Assembly: GCA_029721515.1 (NCBI GenBank)
Contig: CM056553.1
Span: 5,370,849-5,434,848 of the forward strand
DNA: 64,000 nt
From: Synanceia verrucosa
Taxonomy: Eukaryota > Chordata > Actinopteri > Perciformes > Synanceiidae
Direction: 5' to 3'
Numbering within the stretch: the stretch's first letter is position 1; each line of letters begins with the position of its first letter. Below, piece by piece: positions 55,501 to 61,300 of this stretch. The translations under genes and the position numbers were made by a program. The notes beneath the pieces are model-generated. The model had not been told where the DNA came from. It did no database searches and saw nothing but the letters and a program-made list of their open reading frames with translations.

Positions 55501-58379
55501 TGCAGTAAGCATTACAAGTCAGTGGGCGAGTCAGGTGCTGTTAATATTTCATCAGGGCTATTCTTGGATCAATGCTTTCAAAGTCCCTGTGAAGGACCAA
55601 TTTCATGATTTATTCAGACACGCAGCAGTGTGCCATGTTACCGTGACGTGAAACCGTTGGTTAAACTGTTCGATGTTTCCCATCAACAACTAAAATTAAA
55701 ATCTAAGTACATATTTATGTGTACCATTCACTCCCTGTGTTCAGGAAAACACTGCTCCTCATCTACAACACGACATCATCAAGTCTGAAACCTGCAGGGT
55801 GCAACTTTAGCCAACGATAAAAAAAAGTTACGTTGCATAAAACAAACAGTTTGGGGTGTTGTGTCGGGTACCACAGGACCTTTCTCCATCTTTAACGTTT
55901 GCGTATTTTAATCTTCTGTGCTGAGTGGTCGGAAAGTTCAGGAGGACAGCTTGTGAGAAGAAGCACTTCACCCCTGAAGAAAAATCATAAAAAAAACACA
56001 CACTATCTCCTTTATTTAATAACTGCTACAGTACAGCAGTAACCTCCAGCGGTCTTAAGACAAATCCGAAAGGTCAGGAGATGATTAAGACATTCCTGTG
56101 AGTTTCTGGATCATTTTACTTCTTCAAGCCTCTAAAATATGTTAAAATAAAATAAAAATACATATATTTTTAAATTTAAACTAATCATCTATCCTGCATG
56201 TGGAGTCACTAGCAAGTGGTTTGAATTGTTCCGAAGCCGTTAAGAGATTTCTCTTGGCAAAAGTGCTATCTTTAAGTTGCTCATTTGATTCAACAGACAA
56301 TGTAAAATCCCAAAATATTCATCTGATAATATGAAAGGAAAAGAAAATGAGCAAATCCTCAACTTCATGAAAGTCTCACCAGGAAGTGTTTTGGTTTTTC
56401 TGCTTTGGAAATTGATAAAACAAAACAAAAACTTTAATCACATATGACAGGAGAGAACATCAAAGACAAGTTAGGATAAGGGTATATATGCACACATATG
56501 AAGTGTTCAAAGAGGTGGATTAAAAGCTGTTACAGCACAGGAGGATTTGAGAGAGCACAAAATAGGACAGAGAGAAACTGAGAGTCAGGAGGGGCAGATG
56601 GCTGCAGAAAGAGAAAGATCACAGTCTGTTCAACCTGCCACAGCTCATCCAAACGTGCAAAAAACACACAACATGTCTTTACGATCAGCGCACGCTCATA
56701 CAGGCCCGACACGCAGCTACTTGATCGCACACAAAAAGACGAGCCAAACAAAACAAAGTGATTCTGACTGATGCCCCCTGAGTCACAAGCACACTTACAA
56801 AGACACAAATAGTCACACAGCAGGTGACGGCATTAGGAGCCAATAGGGTGGGCGCTCCGCTCTAAGAGGATTACTTGCAGGGTTTGGGGGAACGTCCACC
56901 GTCACAAGATCTTATGTGTGCTCTTTTTGTGTTATATTTATCCCTGGTGGGGGGGTTACATTAAGTTGCTGAACTATATTTTCATTTTCTTCCTTTGTTG
57001 TTTAACAACAACATATTCACTGTTTCATCGTTGCATAAAAAGGTCTCGTAAAGCTCCTTACGGTGTTGGGTTTTGCACGTCACAGCTCCCTGGGAGTTCT
57101 GCTTTGAGGTGATGAGAGGCAGAGCTGGAGTCAGGATGTAGGCCGGCCCACCTGCTCGCTGCCACCCGCCCGTCTGCTGGCCTCCCGTCGAGCAGCGACA
57201 GTGTTCTATTAGTGTCTCATCGGCTCTTTGTCTGCCAAGCCTTTTACAGTCCTTCCCAAATGTTCCTGTCCTACTCAGTGAGACTAACCTGCAGCCCCAG
57301 ACGTATATCTGTCATTTATCCACATAGAGCCATTCGCTGACAGTTTACTTTAGACTACACACTCGTTAACACTGTAAATTCAAGGTTACAAAAGAAGATA
57401 GAAATCATTTCTGCCATTTGTTCCAACAGTTAGCTGAACAAATTCATACCATTCTCATGTCTGTATCCAGTGACTATGAAGCTACAACCAGTAGCTGGTT
57501 AGCTTAGCTTCACTTTAGCACAGAGACTAGAAACAAAGGTAAAAACATGTCCTACCACAGGGTTCTTGCATCATTTTATAAGACCTCAACAAATATAATC
57601 TAAGCCCCAAAAATGTCTTAACAATATGATATTGATATTTAGCAGGAAAAAAATCAGATAACCGATTATCAGATAACAGATAATAATTTTTATGTGTTTT
57701 TTTAAGCTCTTTCACATTTTTTTCTACAAATTTAATTTCACAACTTTCAAGAAAAAAAGAAGTGAACTTTGTGAACAAAATAAAGTGCTAAATTGCAGTA
57801 TATCTCTGAATACTGTGTTTTCCTATTGGCATTAAATGCACCATCTGAAAATTTAATACCTACAGTAAATTTAAGACAATTAAAGACCTTAATTACCTGG
57901 ATTTAAATTTAAGACATTTTTAGACTTTTTAAGGAACTGCGGGAACCCTGTACCAGCAACCCTTAAGTTAAGTAATAAAAATAACATTTTTATATCAAAG
58001 AGCATAAAAGAAATACAACCACACTAAGCTGCTAACAGCATCTTCATAAATGAGAGCGCTATGAATCTCCTCTACTAACTAGCATATTAAAATAAACTGG
58101 CAAATATAGGACGACACTAGCTGGACTGGGGCGAGGTTTAATCTCACATGATGGACCCGTTCAGGTGGAGGGACTCCAGGTAATAAACTAGAGCACCTGC
58201 TGAACTATCCAGGTGAGTCCAAACTGGGGATCCAGCACCAACCTTACCTGGTAAATGTCTGACAGGCTGCTGCTTCCAGAGTCGCTGGTGATACTACATC
58301 CTGAGTGGCTGGAGGAGACGTGGGTCACCTGTGGATGCAAGCCGTCGGCCAGGTGAAGTCTGCTGAAGTCTGCGGGGAG
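37508..58379 (-). CDS. rapgef2: rapgef2: Rap guanine-nucleotide exchange factor 2 (PDZ-GEF1), 23 coding exons, 5' end missing
   Basis: The product is a GEF that loads GTP onto Rap1/Rap2 at membranes and junctions. Spliced minus-strand exons give 1449 codons plus stop. Approximate residue positions in this partial protein are: linker 1-103, cyclic-nucleotide-binding-like domain 104-225, RasGEF-N 245-344, PDZ 360-448, Ras-association 596-680, CDC25 690-900, and Ser/Pro-rich tail to 1449 with two PPxY motifs and C-terminal SAV. All introns are GT-AG and every phase joins. It is called rapgef2 rather than rapgef6 because of the exon-2 block [11 protein letters not shown], the loop [20 protein letters not shown] and the KKKWRSLG microexon, which I remember from RAPGEF2. 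Teleosts can carry a and b copies, and I cannot tell which this is. The human protein is about 1500 residues, so little more than the first coding exon(s) should be missing to the right. The exons are listed separately below. Confidence 0.96.
37534..39020 (-). other. last rapgef2 intron
   Basis: This is a GT-AG intron between exons V and W. It contains a TTATTTTGAGA-type low-complexity patch (about 38195-38250) and a GC-richer part next to exon V with no coding similarity I recognise. Open frames here run through the exon V donor or lie antisense and are not supported. Confidence 0.8.
39021..39311 (-). CDS. rapgef2: rapgef2 coding exon V (PY motifs, acidic end)
   Basis: This exon encodes (T)[20 protein letters not shown], later [16 protein letters not shown] and finally an acidic run ([11 protein letters not shown]). 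It carries two PPxY motifs, PPGY and PPDY, which in mammals bind WW domains of NEDD4-type ubiquitin ligases. The acceptor is tgtgtcccttcag and the donor is GAGG|gtgagt. Reading through the donor would give an unrelated ESLSSKLV… tail, so the splice to exon W is favoured. Confidence 0.94.
39605..40128 (-). CDS. rapgef2: rapgef2 coding exon U (long low-complexity tail exon)
   Basis: This 524-nt exon encodes (G)[20 protein letters not shown], then [20 protein letters not shown] and [20 protein letters not shown]. Next come a poly-Gly/Pro/Ala run and a run of serines, then [20 protein letters not shown] and …GGKGLL. The acceptor is gtttgttctcag. The donor is CTGA|gtgagt; using the next GT would create an in-frame stop. 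The middle, [14 protein letters not shown] and [11 protein letters not shown], replaces a longer unrelated human stretch. Confidence 0.94.
40210..40411 (-). CDS. rapgef2: rapgef2 coding exon T (degron region)
   Basis: This exon encodes (G)[20 protein letters not shown] and then [20 protein letters not shown] to [17 protein letters not shown] is the DSGxxS-type motif reported in human RAPGEF2 as a beta-TrCP recognition degron. The acceptor is ctctcctccag and the donor is CTGGG|gtagga, leaving two bases that join exon U as Gly. Confidence 0.94.
40412..41684 (-). other. rapgef2 intron S-T
   Basis: This 1.27-kb intron is AT-rich in its middle. I see no exon, RNA gene or clear transposon. Nearby introns 39312-39604, 41835-42263 and 42432-42802 are likewise unremarkable. 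Confidence 0.75.
41685..41834 (-). CDS. rapgef2: rapgef2 coding exon S (Ser/Pro tail)
   Basis: This exon encodes (G)[20 protein letters not shown] to [17 protein letters not shown]. The acceptor is aaatgtctgcag and the donor is AAGG|gtaagc. [11 protein letters not shown] has several proline-directed phosphosite candidates. Sequence and phase match the vertebrate exon. Confidence 0.94.
42264..42431 (-). CDS. rapgef2: rapgef2 coding exon R (proline-rich tail)
   Basis: This exon encodes (L)[20 protein letters not shown] and on to [20 protein letters not shown] and PPF. The acceptor is tcctaaaactcag and the donor is TTTG|gtgaga. The [22 protein letters not shown] stretch is essentially identical to human RAPGEF2, while the preceding Gln-rich stretch of human is shorter here. 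Confidence 0.94.
42803..43026 (-). CDS. rapgef2: rapgef2 coding exon Q (tail, basic/helical segment)
   Basis: This exon encodes [20 protein letters not shown] and then [20 protein letters not shown] to [16 protein letters not shown] is a basic patch with possible basophilic-kinase sites and is conserved in the family. The acceptor is tctacaaaatcag and the donor is ACAT|gtgagt. The one trailing base joins TG of exon R to give Leu. Confidence 0.95.
43027..44070 (-). other. rapgef2 intron between microexon and exon Q
   Basis: This 1.04-kb intron contains the AATTAC-type degenerate repeat at 43445-43615 and otherwise unassigned sequence. The donor side is GG|gtaagt of the microexon. Confidence 0.75.
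43445..43615. repeat. degenerate AATTAC(A/C)AGA repeat
   Basis: Short phrases such as ATAATTACAAGAAAACT, CAATTACCAGAT, GTAATTCCAAGA and ATAATTACCAGAAAACT recur about every 20-35 bases. This matches a simple-type repeat seen widely in fish genomes. No terminal repeats are visible. Confidence 0.6.
44071..44094 (-). CDS. rapgef2: rapgef2 24-nt microexon (KKKWRSLG)
   Basis: This 24-nt minus-strand segment is bordered by a C-rich tract ending ctctag and by a consensus donor GG|gtaagt. In phase after exon O it encodes KKKWRSLG, giving [17 protein letters not shown], exactly the human RAPGEF2 sequence I remember. Its length is a multiple of three, so it can be skipped without a frameshift. RAPGEF6 as I remember it reads FRQRSLSQG, without this block. 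It was too short to appear as an open frame. Confidence 0.9.
44533..44656 (-). CDS. rapgef2: rapgef2 coding exon O (CDC25 end)
   Basis: This exon encodes (G)[20 protein letters not shown] to DPALMFRT plus AG, closing the CDC25 domain. The acceptor is cgttgctcag and the donor is CCAG|gtgagg. The two terminal bases can join either the 24-nt microexon (Arg-Lys-Lys…) or exon Q directly (Arg-Ser-Leu-Ser); both keep the frame. Confidence 0.96.
44877..45088 (-). CDS. rapgef2: rapgef2 coding exon N (CDC25 catalytic domain, middle)
   Basis: This 212-nt exon encodes (S)[20 protein letters not shown] to [15 protein letters not shown]. It includes [12 protein letters not shown] and PPIIPLFPV, typical of the catalytic helical hairpin region of RasGEFs. 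The acceptor is ctccctctcccag and the donor is GAAG|gtagac. Open frames in other registers over this exon are shadows. Confidence 0.96.
45179..45562 (-). CDS. rapgef2: rapgef2 coding exon M (CDC25 catalytic domain, first part)
   Basis: This is a 384-nt exon encoding (R)[20 protein letters not shown] through [11 protein letters not shown]. It contains the conserved RasGEF blocks [31 protein letters not shown] and [12 protein letters not shown]. The acceptor is ctctgtcatcag and the donor is ATCAG|gtgaga, so AG plus T of the next exon gives Ser (…AIISGLN). This is the first half of the Rap nucleotide-exchange domain. Confidence 0.97.
45974..46214 (-). CDS. rapgef2: rapgef2 coding exon L (Ras-association domain)
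   Basis: This exon encodes (D)[20 protein letters not shown] and on to LADRIQLSG. It is most of the RA domain, which binds GTP-loaded Rap or M-Ras and recruits the protein to membranes (family knowledge). The acceptor is gctcatccacag and the donor is GGCAG|gtaatt. The motifs KDTTAKEVV and [15 protein letters not shown] are conserved with both RAPGEF2 and RAPGEF6. Confidence 0.96.
46215..46778 (-). other. rapgef2 intron K-L
   Basis: This 564-nt intron carries the 15-nt candidate microexon at 46557-46571. The remainder has poly(A/T) runs and nothing else recognised. The neighbouring intron 45563-45973 shows no feature. Confidence 0.75.
46557..46571 (-). CDS. rapgef2: candidate 15-nt alternative microexon of rapgef2
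   Basis: In the intron between exons K and L, a 15-nt minus-strand segment is bordered by a strong acceptor (pyrimidine-rich, ending ttcttccag) and a near-consensus donor (A|gtgagtat). It keeps the phase: exon K ends with one base and exon L supplies two. Inclusion would change P-D-M-S to P-V-P-V-L-L-N-M-S, adding five residues just before the Ras-association domain. I do not remember a matching exon in human RAPGEF2, so this is inferred from splice signals and phase only. Confidence 0.45.
   Translation of the reverse strand, partial: SQSY
46779..46936 (-). CDS. rapgef2: rapgef2 coding exon K (pre-RA linker)
   Basis: This exon encodes (N)[20 protein letters not shown] to [15 protein letters not shown] plus one base. 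The acceptor is gtttccatag and the donor is CCTG|gtaggt. It is rich in Ser/Asp and leads into the Ras-association domain. The first codons (DVCV) replace DIGI of human. The final single base joins AC of exon L to give Asp. Confidence 0.94.
46937..47786 (-). other. rapgef2 intron J-K
   Basis: This 850-nt intron has no recognised repeat, exon or RNA. Confidence 0.7.
47787..48063 (-). CDS. rapgef2: rapgef2 coding exon J (PDZ-RA linker)
   Basis: This exon encodes (V)[20 protein letters not shown] then [20 protein letters not shown] and on to SILPPKPY. The acceptor is ctcctccttccag and the donor is CAA|gtaaga. It lies between the PDZ and Ras-association domains and includes the basic stretch [13 protein letters not shown]. 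Compared with the human segment I remember (LTRLSEEKRNGAPH) it has an extra acidic/His insertion of about 10 residues. Confidence 0.95.
48256..48364 (-). CDS. rapgef2: rapgef2 coding exon I (second half of PDZ)
   Basis: This exon encodes [20 protein letters not shown] to TVKTNLL plus one base. ILEVNGQ is the classical PDZ strand following the GLGF loop. It starts in phase 0 and ends with one base that joins exon J as Val. The acceptor is tccttcgtgcag and the donor is TTAG|gtaaag. Confidence 0.95.
48365..49302 (-). other. rapgef2 intron H-I (splits the PDZ domain)
   Basis: This 938-nt intron lies between the GDQ and ILEVNG codons. It contains nothing I recognise. Confidence 0.7.
49303..49506 (-). 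CDS. rapgef2: rapgef2 coding exon H (linker and first half of PDZ)
   Basis: This exon has 68 codons, [20 protein letters not shown] and on to [10 protein letters not shown], phase 0 at both ends. The acceptor is gtttctgtccag and the donor is CAG|gtaaga. It contains the carboxylate-binding loop of the PDZ domain, which reads [11 protein letters not shown] here. The human loop as I remember it is EKGFGIFVDSV, so the final Gly of the GLGF-like motif is Arg (codon CGC). See the findings. Confidence 0.95.
49607..49714 (-). CDS. rapgef2: rapgef2 coding exon G (RasGEF-N end)
   Basis: This exon has 36 codons, [20 protein letters not shown] to EENNLEKE-type helix end (FENNLEKE), phase 0 at both ends. 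The acceptor is cattgctccag and the donor is GAA|gtaagt. It completes the REM helical bundle. The intron to exon F (49715-50382) holds a MITE described separately. Confidence 0.95.
49820..50306. mobile_element. nonautonomous DNA transposon (MITE) in rapgef2 intron F-G
   Basis: The ends are inverted copies: left CGGAGCTTAACGGATTTATT… and right, read on the minus strand, CAGAGCTTAACAAATTTATC…, then AGACCAC in both (about 85% identity over 27 bases). A direct repeat CAGA flanks both sides (49816-49819 and 50307-50310). There is no coding capacity. A longer, diverged relative starts at 31889. The superfamily is not determined. Confidence 0.7.
50383..50547 (-). CDS. rapgef2: rapgef2 coding exon F (RasGEF-N)
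   Basis: This exon has 55 codons, [20 protein letters not shown] through [10 protein letters not shown]. It contains the REM signature [16 protein letters not shown]. It is phase 0 at both ends; the acceptor is tttaaacgtcag and the donor is AAG|gtacag. The REM module packs against the CDC25 domain and stabilises its catalytic helical hairpin (family knowledge). Confidence 0.96.
50630..50782 (-). CDS. rapgef2: rapgef2 coding exon E (cNBD end / RasGEF-N start)
   Basis: This exon has 51 codons, [20 protein letters not shown] to TRKGHIVIK, phase 0 at both ends. The acceptor is ctgtcttttctag and the donor is AAG|gtgata. It covers the last helix of the cyclic-nucleotide-binding-like domain and enters the RasGEF N-terminal (REM) module. 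The sequence is close to fully conserved with mammals. DYCC replaces the DYCR I remember in human. Confidence 0.95.
50783..51283 (-). other. rapgef2 intron D-E
   Basis: This 501-nt intron has no feature recognised. Confidence 0.7.
51284..51442 (-). CDS. rapgef2: rapgef2 coding exon D (cNBD, second half)
   Basis: This exon has 53 codons, [20 protein letters not shown] through MKTKVDDCQ, phase 0 at both ends. The acceptor is gggctccag and the donor is CAG|gtggga. It contains the segment that forms the phosphate-binding cassette in true cAMP receptors. Here it reads [13 protein letters not shown], without the usual Glu and Arg contacts, so cAMP binding is not expected. This degeneracy is a known trait of PDZ-GEFs. 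Confidence 0.95.
51443..52282 (-). other. rapgef2 intron C-D
   Basis: This 840-nt intron is A-rich, with no exon or transposon recognised. Confidence 0.7.
52283..52419 (-). CDS. rapgef2: rapgef2 coding exon C (cNBD, first half)
   Basis: This exon encodes (E)[19 protein letters not shown] and on to [11 protein letters not shown], the start of the cyclic-nucleotide-binding fold. The acceptor is tctctctcgcag and the donor is GAG|gtgtgt. It enters with two bases completing a Glu codon and leaves in phase 0. The match to the human RAPGEF2 block is nearly residue for residue from memory. Confidence 0.95.
52420..53724 (-). other. rapgef2 intron B-C
   Basis: This 1.3-kb intron has an AAAGGATCAGTTCACCCAAA stretch at about 52739, which resembles the start of a dispersed fish repeat, and a G-rich patch near 53310-53325. 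No exon is supported. Confidence 0.65.
53725..53902 (-). CDS. rapgef2: rapgef2 coding exon B (acidic linker)
   Basis: This exon has 59 codons plus one base, beginning [16 protein letters not shown] and containing the acidic run [11 protein letters not shown] and then [20 protein letters not shown]. The acceptor is tctgtctgtag and the donor is ATAG|gtgagc. It starts in phase 0 and ends with one base that joins exon C to give Glu. The acidic run and the following helix sit just before the cNBD, as in the vertebrate orthologue. Confidence 0.95.
53903..58247 (-). other. longest rapgef2 intron in window (A-B)
   Basis: This 4.35-kb intron contains a hAT-like MITE at 57558-57950 and, just to its left (57497-57535), half of a GCTTAGC-type MITE end. 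I see no additional exon. Confidence 0.7.
57558..57950. mobile_element. hAT-like MITE
   Basis: The left end CAGGGTTCTTGCA and the right end, read on the minus strand, CAGGGTTCCCGCA are inverted repeats. Inner sequence is AT-rich with motifs such as TTTAAGACATTTTTAGAC, typical of a common fish hAT family. TACCA flanks both sides exactly (57553-57557 and 57951-57955). hAT elements usually make 8-bp duplications, and the 8-bp flanks agree at only 5 of 8 positions, so the superfamily is tentative. Confidence 0.65.
58248..58379 (-). CDS. rapgef2: rapgef2 coding exon A (first in window)
   Basis: This exon has 44 codons, starting [20 protein letters not shown] and ending SSSLSDIYQ, and is phase 0 at both ends. 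The acceptor follows a long TG-rich pyrimidine tract (…tgtgtgcag). The donor is CAG|gtaagg. In RAPGEF2 this block follows a variable N-terminus made by alternative first exons, so the true start codon is upstream, outside the recognised sequence. The Ser-rich run ([20 protein letters not shown]) is a low-complexity linker before the cyclic-nucleotide-binding domain. Confidence 0.95.
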
Positions 58380-61300
58380 CTGCACACACACAACACACAC
58401 ACAGATGGTCAGTATCAGCCAGCTCAGCCGCCACCACTGGTCGCTAACGCTAACGCTCATGCTGGCTGCAGACCAGGTGGAAACACACCTTCAGTTTCAT
58501 TGAAGATTTACTGATTTATTTTACTGTATTATTTTCCTATTTTATCATTTAACAGAAAAAAAAAGAAAAATCACTCTTCATCTATTCATGAATACAAGGA
58601 TTGTCTTTGTCTTCAATCCACAGCTGTGATTATACAATGTTAACAGAACAAAACATTTTAATTAGTCCCCGCTGCAAGAGCTCAACTTTACACATAATTT
58701 ATTATCAAAGCAAAGAAAAAGGCAGAAAAAAAGGAGATGCTAATTAAATCATCTGACTTCCAAAGAACCTGACGGAAGTATTTATCAAGTTAAGCGTGTA
58801 TAAAACCCCTTGTCTTCACCCTCCCTCTGTGTGTCACTTAAAGCACACATTAAAGCAGCTGTCCATCCATCAGACGGTCTAAAGGGAATCTAACAGGCCT
58901 CGTCAAGCTCAGTGTCTCATTCAGCAGCTCCTGATATCAGCAGTTAGCCGTTAGCAGTGCGGCAACTTCCTTTTTATGAGCAGAGTAAACCAACAAGAAG
59001 CGCCGAACACATCAAGGAAATACCCTAATTAAAGCACGCAACTCGCATAACCTAAATGAACACCGTGCAGGCAGTAAAGGGGAGGGGAGCTAATTCATAC
59101 TGTACTGTGGAGAGAAACAGAAAGCAGCGCTGTAATTAGCCACATCGTAAACGAGCCAACCCACTTCTCTACGGACATGACCCTGAAATGTAAAATACAT
59201 CGGAAACAACCTGCTGACGGTTTAAGATGCACATGATTAAAAAAAAAAACAAAAAAAACAAGCAGAGCGGTTAGTTCAACAGTGTTTGTGTTAAACTGGG
59301 TTTTTAATATATATTTATAGTTTGGGTTTAGAGGACGACTCTTTGAGCATTTTTCACTGCTTTTTTTTTTTTTTTTTAACACATTTTATAGACAAAACGA
59401 CTGTCAATTAACCGAGAGAATAAAAGGCACATTAATTCATGAGTATACTTCTGCACAAGGCATTAATACTTTGAATTCCAACAGGTATATAAAGTTAGAG
59501 TCAGAGTTATCTGACGAAATGATTTCATTATTAAATTAAATTTTACCTGTAATGACAGTAATTAGCCAAAGAAAGACCTTTATTTATTTAAATCTGTAAT
59601 GTGCTCTATTAATCATGTTTCTAAATGAACGCCATAATATCTGATGAGAAAGCTACAGGGGTAAATTATGAATTTAAATCAAACTGCGTGAACTAGTTCG
59701 TGGAGTCTATAGGCATAAATATTTCATGGCCAAATGTTTTATTTACTAATATATATTTGATTCTCAGCAGGAAGATCGCTGTGAGCCACTTTAAACTCCA
59801 CTTCCGGCTGTGGCGGATCATCAATATTAAAGTTTTTACACCTAAAAGTCGGTTGCTTCATTCATCACAAAAATATATATCAGAGCTAAATCTAAATATC
59901 TAGAGAGAAACTACAGGTTTTTTTTACACGCTGATGATTTCAGGATAGTAAACAAGATTTGTATATTTTTATGGTTCTTCTGGACGATAATAACTCTGAG
60001 ATGTGCCAATAAAAAAGGCCAAAGTTTGCTCCAGTAAATCTTGATGAGATACTGGACACATGTGTAGCTTTCAGCTCTTATCTGAGCTGTAAAAAGTAAA
60101 ATGGTCTCTGAAGAACTGAAGTCTGTCAGTGTCATCTGCTAGAAAACACACTCTGGGCTGTAAATAACTGCCTCAGACCGTTTTTGGAAATCAGCCTCAG
60201 CACTGTGAAGTCTCACTTGGATGACAAATGGAATAGATTGGCTGCAAATACATATTGGGAGATTCATTTGCAAATAAATGGGTTTGAGCCGTCATCTGAT
60301 CTTGAACGTACTTTACTGAAACGTCACAGCTTCTGAAAAATTTGCCGGCTTAATAAAGAGCTTTGTGTTTTTCTATGCTGGTAGAAGTATCACTTCAGAT
60401 ATTTGGAAACTAGTTTTGACTTGACTCAATAATCATGATCTGCCCTTTGAGAGCGAGCAATAAAACTGAAGAGCTCGGAGGTGCTGTAGCACCGAATTGA
60501 TTTGGCAGAAGGTGTGACAAGATATTTGGAGATCTTTCTGAGCTGTTTTTGAGGGGGGGGATTAGAAAATAAGACATATTCATTCACAATGCTGCTTTAT
60601 GTGTCAGTGACAAGAGGCTGGGAGCCAGACAGCGCTGCTCCTGCGACACCGAGGTGTGATGCGACTACGCTGTGTCAAAAATTGCCATCACGTTTAATTA
60701 TCTGGCTGGCTGCACTAACCAAAATGGTGGACCGGAGGGCCCAGTCACTCGCTAACCCCCCTCAGGCTGCTATTTGCCTTCCCCTCATCTGGTTGACTTC
60801 ACTCTCAGCGCCTCCAGCTGACTTCCACATTGTTATTAGTGACGGCTGCTGGGTATTATTGTGTTAGCGTGACGGATCTCTTTGTCGGGTTGAAAAGGCG
60901 GTGATAAAGCCTCCTTGCTTTTCCTTCTGATGACTTTTGGAAGCAAAAGAGATCACGGTGCAGTTCATCACTTTCATGTAATACAAGCCCCAGAAGTGGA
61001 GTCGTATTGGAGCTACAAATACAACCATCTATACTCATCACTTATCTTAAGAGTGATGGAGCTTTCAAGTTTCAACTTTATTATGTATTATGTAGAATAT
61101 TACAAGCCTTATCCTTTACCAGTATTTAATGCCATGGATTAAACCACTCCCGCTTATTGGCTGATATTCAATGGAAGTGCACTGAGGGTAAATTAATTGA
61201 ATATTCTCATTATTGAGAGTACAACACAGGTCATGTGGAGTTTGTCAATATGGCCTTCCAACCAGCCACTGGAGTGGTCTGTAAGTCAATAATAATATCC

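Noticed and set aside
37534..58247. A TTTTA/TTTCA pentanucleotide expansion like that described in a human RAPGEF2 intron in familial myoclonic epilepsy.
   Set aside because: No run of this pentamer was seen in any of these introns.
58380..58460. An open frame from an ATG at 58460 runs through the splice acceptor into LPADF and would give a hydrophobic N-terminus.
   Set aside because: The hydrophobic run is just the translation of the TG-rich polypyrimidine tract before a good acceptor. No promoter or conserved start is visible, and RAPGEF2 is not made as a secretory protein.
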